From assembly GCA_900541035.1 (NCBI GenBank), contig UQIN01000035.1, forward strand, positions 1 through 9,220: 9,220 bases of DNA, written 5' to 3'. The notes beneath the pieces were generated by a model. The model was not told where the DNA came from and did no database searches. It saw nothing but the letters and a program-made list of their open reading frames with translations. Below are positions 6,576 to 9,220 of the stretch, one piece after another. The DNA comes from an uncultured Collinsella sp. (GTDB lineage: Bacteria; Actinomycetota; Coriobacteriia; Coriobacteriales; Coriobacteriaceae). Position 1 is the first letter of the stretch. Each line of letters opens with the position of its first letter. Both the position numbers and the translations under genes were made by a program.

Positions 6576-6589
6576 ATTTGGCACCAAAT
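6576..6589. repeat. perfect inverted repeat ATTTGG-CA-CCAAAT
   Basis: A 14-bp dyad with 6-bp arms and a 2-bp centre lies about 110 bp upstream of the HTH gene. It has the size of a dimeric regulator site, but no known consensus is recognised. Confidence 0.3.
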
Positions 6590-6621
6590 TACGACATTTC
6601 TTTATCGATTATTTACGCTGG

Positions 6622-6638
6622 TAGCTGACTCGCAGCTA
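6622..6638. repeat. perfect inverted repeat TAGCTG-N5-CAGCTA
   Basis: A 17-bp dyad with 6-bp arms and a 5-bp centre. It shares the 6-5-6 layout of the dyad 30 bp further on, though the arm sequence differs. Possible operator; no known consensus recognised. Confidence 0.35.
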
Positions 6639-6651
6639 ATCGTCATTCGCT

Positions 6652-6668
6652 TGTCAACAAAATTGACA
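6652..6668. repeat. perfect inverted repeat TGTCAA-N5-TTGACA overlapping a -35 box
   Basis: A 17-bp dyad with 6-bp arms. Its right arm is the TTGACA -35 hexamer of the plus-strand promoter match at 6663-6692, so a protein bound here would block that promoter. A dyad with these arms also arises trivially from two outward-facing TTGACA-like boxes, so function is not certain. Confidence 0.35.
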
Positions 6669-6692
6669 TCTCTTTATGTCCTTTGGTATAGA
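6663..6692 (+). promoter_or_regulatory. strong sigma-A-type promoter match on the plus strand
   Basis: Consensus TTGACA (6663-6668), an 18-bp spacer, and TATAGA (6687-6692) preceded by an extended -10 TGG. This is the best promoter-like sequence in the window. It points toward the 3' end of the flavoprotein gene, where there is no plus-strand gene. It would therefore start a non-coding or antisense RNA, or it is a relic. Confidence 0.4.
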
Positions 6693-6798
6693 GGATATAG
6701 TTATTAACCCCTCCCCCAATATTTTTGAGTGATCTGCAAGGCAGTAGACGTCCTCACTCCTCATGATTACCGCGCATTGCCATCCACCGGAGCAAAAC

Positions 6799-6834
6799 AA
6801 AAAGGGCGGGACCTGCTGCGCTTGCAGGCCCCGC
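6799..6834 (-). terminator. intrinsic terminator downstream of the OYE-family gene
   Basis: On the minus strand an 11-bp stem (6824-6834 with 6806-6816, one G-U pair) and a 7-nt loop is followed, two bases later, by five T residues and then GTTTTG. It lies about 75 bp after the stop of the flavoprotein gene. It is a good Rho-independent terminator and leaves a 75-nt 3' untranslated stretch that includes a 10-bp palindrome, ACGGATCCGT (6870-6879). Confidence 0.8.
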
Positions 6835-6909
6835 ACCGGTTGACACCCGACGGGACACAGCCGGGCGAGACGGATCCGTGCTACCGCCCCGCCTAGCCGC
6901 GATGTTCAA

Positions 6910-8946
6910 CTACAGCTCGTTGGCCGCGTGATACGCCGTGCGGATGGCGCTCGCAATGTCGGCGGTGCGCTCACCCGAGCAGTCGCCCACGCAGGTCACG
7001 GGCACCGTCACGCCATCCAGGTCAAACGCGTTGGCCTTGGAGCCCACGGCCATCACCACGTAATCGCAGGCGATCTTCACCGGCTCCTCGGCACCGTCCT
7101 CGGTGGTGCGAACAGCCTCCACGCCCTCGTCGGTAATGGCGGTCAGGCGGGTCTTAACATGCTGCTCTACGTTGTGCACGGCAAAGTCGCTCATAATCAG
7201 CGGCAGAATGGTCTCGGACTCGCCCGCGGCAATCTTGTCGAGCATCTCGACAATCGCCACCTCGCAGCCGTGCTGCAGCAGATACTCGGCAGTCTCGGTG
7301 CCCACCAGGCCACCGCCAATGACGGCGACGCGGCCGTTGAGCTCCACCTTGCCGGCCAGCACGTCCCAGCTCGAAACGACCTTGTCCGAGTCGGCACCCG
7401 GAACGGGGATGACCACGTCGTGCGCGCCCACAGCCACAATCGCGGCGTCGGCGGCGTTGAGGTCCTCAGCGGTAGCGGCATGGCTGAGCTCAACCTTCAC
7501 GCCCAGGCCAGGCAGAATCTTCTCGTAGTACTCGACCGAGCGCATGATCTCGTCCTTGCGCGGAGGCGCAGCCGCCAGCACAATCTGGCCGCCCAGATGA
7601 TCGCTCGCCTCGTAGATGGTCACGTCGTAGCCGCGCTTGGCCGCCACGCGTGCGGCCTCCAGGCCGGCGATGCCGCCGCCCACCACGGCGATCTTCTTGT
7701 CGCCCTCGCCCGGCTTGATGGCGATGGTCGCCTCGTCGCCGTTCTCGGCATTGAGCACGCACGAGATGTACTTGCGATTTTGAATCGCGTCGACGCAGCC
7801 CTTGTTGCAGTTGAGGCACTCGCGGATGGGCTCACCCGTGGCGGCCTTCAGCGCAATGTCGGGGTCGCACATGAGCGAGCGGCCATAGGCGATGATGTCA
7901 GCCGAGCCATCCTCCAGGATCTTCTCGCCGGCCTCGACCGAGACAACACGGCCCACGGTTGCCACCGGCACAGAGACCAGGGCCTTGACGCGCTCGGCCA
8001 CCGGCAGCGTCCAGTTGTAGGGCATGGCACCCATGGGTGGAATGGTGTCGCCCATGTTGCCGGTGTGGTTGGCCTGTGCAACCTGGATCATATCGATGCC
8101 CGCGCCCTCGAGCAGCTTGGCGAACTCGCAGGCCTCGTCGGGCTGCAGGCCACCCTTGCCGCGCGGCGTGCCGTCGGGGTTCTCCATGATCACGGGGAGC
8201 TTGTACTCCACCATCAGCTGCGGCGCGGCCTCCTTAATGGCGGCGACGACCTCCAGCGCGTAGCGAACGCGGTTCTCGAACGAACCACCGTACTCGTCGG
8301 TGCGCTGGTTGAGGATGGCCGAGCACAGCGAACCCACCAGGCGGTCGCCGTGGACCTCGATAGCGTCGATCCCGGCCTGCTGTGCGCGAGCGGCCGAGGC
8401 AGCGATGGCCTCCTTGATCTGGGTGAGCTGCTCTACGCTCGCCTCGTTCACAAAGTGCTGCATGTCGTGATGCAGCTTGGCGTAGGCCTGCTTGCGGATC
8501 TCGTTGGACTCGGCCATCTTGGCGGCGAAGGTCTCCTCGTCGCCGGCGGCTTTGGCCTCCTGCGCGGCCTTGGCGGCGGCCATGGAACCCATGACCATGC
8601 GGCCGACGCCGGGCACGTCGTACTCGGGGTGGAACAGCTGCAGCGCAACCTTGGCACCGTGCTTGTGGACAGCGTCGGCCAGGGCCTTAAACGTGGGGAT
8701 CTGGGCGTCGGTCGCCAGCTTGGGCGTGGGGCTCGCAGTCATGACGGGAGCGACGTCGCCGATGACGATGTAGCTCACGCCGCCACGGGCCAGGCGCTCG
8801 TAAAAAGCCAGGCTGCGCTCGCCGATGGAACCGTCGCGCTCCTCGTAGCCGGTGGTCAGCGGCGGAAACATAATGCGGTTCTTGAGCTCAAGGGGGCCAA
8901 CCGTAATGGGCTGGAGCAGCTTGGATGCAGGTGTGGTCATGGACAT
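6910..8946 (-). CDS. old yellow enzyme family NAD(P)H:flavin oxidoreductase (2,4-dienoyl-CoA reductase / BaiCD-like)
   Basis: A 678-residue multi-cofactor oxidoreductase with the layout of FadH, BaiCD/BaiH and trimethylamine dehydrogenase. Residues 10-370 form an FMN TIM barrel (LKNRIMFPPLTTGYEERDGS near the start, NQRTDEYGGSFENR at 213-226, IIAYGRSLMCDP at 351-362). C377, C380, C384 and C396 have the FadH spacing for a [4Fe-4S] cluster. VVGGGIAG (421-428) is the FAD-binding loop and VIGGGLVG (542-549) the NAD(P)-binding loop; the C-terminus has the usual VGDC (653-656) motif. Electrons would run NAD(P)H to FAD to 4Fe-4S to FMN to an enone-type substrate. The substrate is unknown. The active-site region is atypical: HGDRLVGSL (199-207) replaces the usual HGAHGYLL-type segment and lacks its Tyr and second His, and HPEYD (106-110) replaces HAGR. 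A helical, Ala/Lys/Glu-rich insert covers about 115-170. The true start is probably the second ATG (8940). It is monocistronic, with a terminator at 6799-6834. Confidence 0.92.
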   Translation of the reverse strand: MSMTTPASKLLQPITVGPLELKNRIMFPPLTTGYEERDGSIGERSLAFYERLARGGVSYIVIGDVAPVMTASPTPKLATDAQIPTFKALADAVHKHGAKVALQLFHPEYDVPGVGRMVMGSMAAAKAAQEAKAAGDEETFAAKMAESNEIRKQAYAKLHHDMQHFVNEASVEQLTQIKEAIAASAARAQQAGIDAIEVHGDRLVGSLCSAILNQRTDEYGGSFENRVRYALEVVAAIKEAAPQLMVEYKLPVIMENPDGTPRGKGGLQPDEACEFAKLLEGAGIDMIQVAQANHTGNMGDTIPPMGAMPYNWTLPVAERVKALVSVPVATVGRVVSVEAGEKILEDGSADIIAYGRSLMCDPDIALKAATGEPIRECLNCNKGCVDAIQNRKYISCVLNAENGDEATIAIKPGEGDKKIAVVGGGIAGLEAARVAAKRGYDVTIYEASDHLGGQIVLAAAPPRKDEIMRSVEYYEKILPGLGVKVELSHAATAEDLNAADAAIVAVGAHDVVIPVPGADSDKVVSSWDVLAGKVELNGRVAVIGGGLVGTETAEYLLQHGCEVAIVEMLDKIAAGESETILPLIMSDFAVHNVEQHVKTRLTAITDEGVEAVRTTEDGAEEPVKIACDYVVMAVGSKANAFDLDGVTVPVTCVGDCSGERTADIASAIRTAYHAANEL

Positions 8947-8954
8947 TCCTCTCT
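8947..8954 (-). promoter_or_regulatory. ribosome-binding site that favours the second ATG of the OYE gene
   Basis: On the minus strand AGAGAGGA directly abuts the first ATG (8946), leaving no spacer. It sits 6 nt before the in-frame second ATG (8940), which is normal spacing. Translation therefore probably starts at 8940, giving 676 residues beginning MTTPASK. Further upstream a weak TTGTGC-18-TATCCT pair (-10 at 8993-8998) is the only promoter candidate I see. Confidence 0.6.
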
Positions 8955-9076
8955 TGTAGGCGCGACGGCGATGATGCCGCGTAGTTGTCTAGAGGATATG
9001 GCATGGAGGCACAGCGGCACAACGAAAATCGGCGAATATCAAGTGGCGGCAGGTGGATGGGGCGGGGCGGCCCGTC

Positions 9077-9143
9077 GGTTTGTCTCAATCTGTAACAGTT
9101 ACCCAGCAAAACCGGGTCTTACTGTTACAGATCGAGACAAACC
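9077..9143. repeat. large near-perfect inverted repeat (23-nt arms)
   Basis: Arms 9077-9099 and 9121-9143 pair at 22 of 23 positions, with a single A-C mismatch at 9087/9133. The 21-nt loop holds a further short ACCC (9101-9104) / GGGT (9114-9117) pair. The arms contain GTAACAG / CTGTTAC. No U-tract follows on either strand, so it is not a standard terminator. It lies about 130 bp upstream of the OYE gene. It could be a dispersed palindromic element, an mRNA-end structure for an upstream gene, or a regulator site. Confidence 0.6.
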
Positions 9144-9172
9144 AAACCCGCCTGCTAGAAAATCTCAATCAG

Positions 9173-9195
9173 AACCACCCTTAAAAAGGGTGGTT
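9173..9195. terminator. 10-bp hairpin, possible terminator
   Basis: A perfect AACCACCCTT / AAGGGTGGTT stem with an AAA loop on the plus strand, followed by TGCTCTTA. The shape resembles an intrinsic terminator for plus-strand transcription with a poor U-tract, but no plus-strand gene precedes it in the window. On the minus strand the tail (CTGATTGAGATTTTC) is also poor. It most likely marks the 3' end of a minus-strand gene beyond the window edge. Confidence 0.4.
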
Positions 9196-9220
9196 TGCTC
9201 TTAGGGTATAACCCACGGGC

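Larger units (their letters stand above)
6470..6795. other. AT-rich intergenic region with several dyads
   Basis: No convincing gene is present in this stretch. It is clearly richer in A/T than the flanking genes. It holds the likely promoter of the HTH gene (minus strand, 6511-6539), three perfect inverted repeats (6576-6589, 6622-6638, 6652-6668) and a good plus-strand promoter match (6663-6692). A 60-codon minus-strand open frame at 6654-6836 runs through the terminator hairpin of the next gene, starts with GTG, resembles nothing I know, and is not called. Confidence 0.6.

Noticed and set aside
6654..6836. 60-codon minus-strand frame downstream of the OYE gene
   Set aside because: Starts at GTG inside the terminator hairpin, has no ribosome-binding site I can see, and shows no family resemblance.
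6928..9204. 758-codon plus-strand open frame covering the whole OYE gene
   Set aside because: The minus strand encodes an intact FMN/4Fe-4S/FAD/NAD protein; the plus frame has no motif, no ribosome-binding site and runs through the large palindrome.
9077..9220. CRISPR array from the repeated hairpin-like segments
   Set aside because: Only one palindrome and one unrelated hairpin; no regularly spaced direct repeats or spacers.

Overview
The window is a high-GC bacterial chromosome segment in which every gene I can support lies on the minus strand. Gene content, GC-rich codon use and overall style suggest an anaerobic gut Coriobacteriia-type actinobacterium, most likely Collinsella or a close relative. 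That assignment rests on recognition; there is no rRNA or other phylogenetic marker here.

The left two thirds (about 5898 down to 248) is one tightly packed operon for a membrane-bound, energy-converting group 4 [NiFe] hydrogenase of the Ech type. Read 5' to 3' on the minus strand, the order is echA+echB (fused in one 960-residue protein), echC, echD, echE, echF, the same order as the six-gene ech operon of Methanosarcina. The large subunit carries both CxxC nickel-binding motifs, the small subunit has the four cysteines of the proximal [4Fe-4S] cluster, and EchF has two [4Fe-4S] motifs. The expected job is to couple electron transfer between reduced ferredoxin and protons/H2 to ion pumping across the cytoplasmic membrane. 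No formate dehydrogenase, CO dehydrogenase or hyp maturation genes are in the window. Gaps between genes are 12, -1, 5 and 7 nt, and a 15-bp perfect hairpin follows echF.

Upstream of the operon (5899-6040) is a probable promoter region with a near-perfect 12-bp direct repeat around CAATTG. Beyond it, with its own intrinsic terminator, is a small tandem helix-turn-helix protein (6080-6469) resembling the OrfA half of IS3/IS150-type transposases but lacking an OrfB partner. A 440-bp, partly AT-rich intergenic stretch follows (6470-6909). It holds three perfect inverted repeats, a strong-looking plus-strand promoter with no ORF behind it, and the terminator of the next gene.

The right end (6910-8946) encodes a 678-residue old-yellow-enzyme family flavoprotein of the 2,4-dienoyl-CoA reductase / trimethylamine dehydrogenase type (FMN barrel, [4Fe-4S] cluster, FAD and NAD(P) domains). 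Its active-site region is unusual and it has an extra helical insert. Upstream of it are two strong stem-loops, one with 23-nt arms, in otherwise gene-free DNA up to the window edge.

The most notable points are the EchA-EchB fusion, the alanine-rich tails on EchC and EchD, the tail-less EchE C-terminus, the orphan HTH protein, the unexplained promoter/dyad cluster at 6576-6692, and the large palindrome at 9077-9143. I see no evidence of CRISPR, prophage, tRNA or rRNA.
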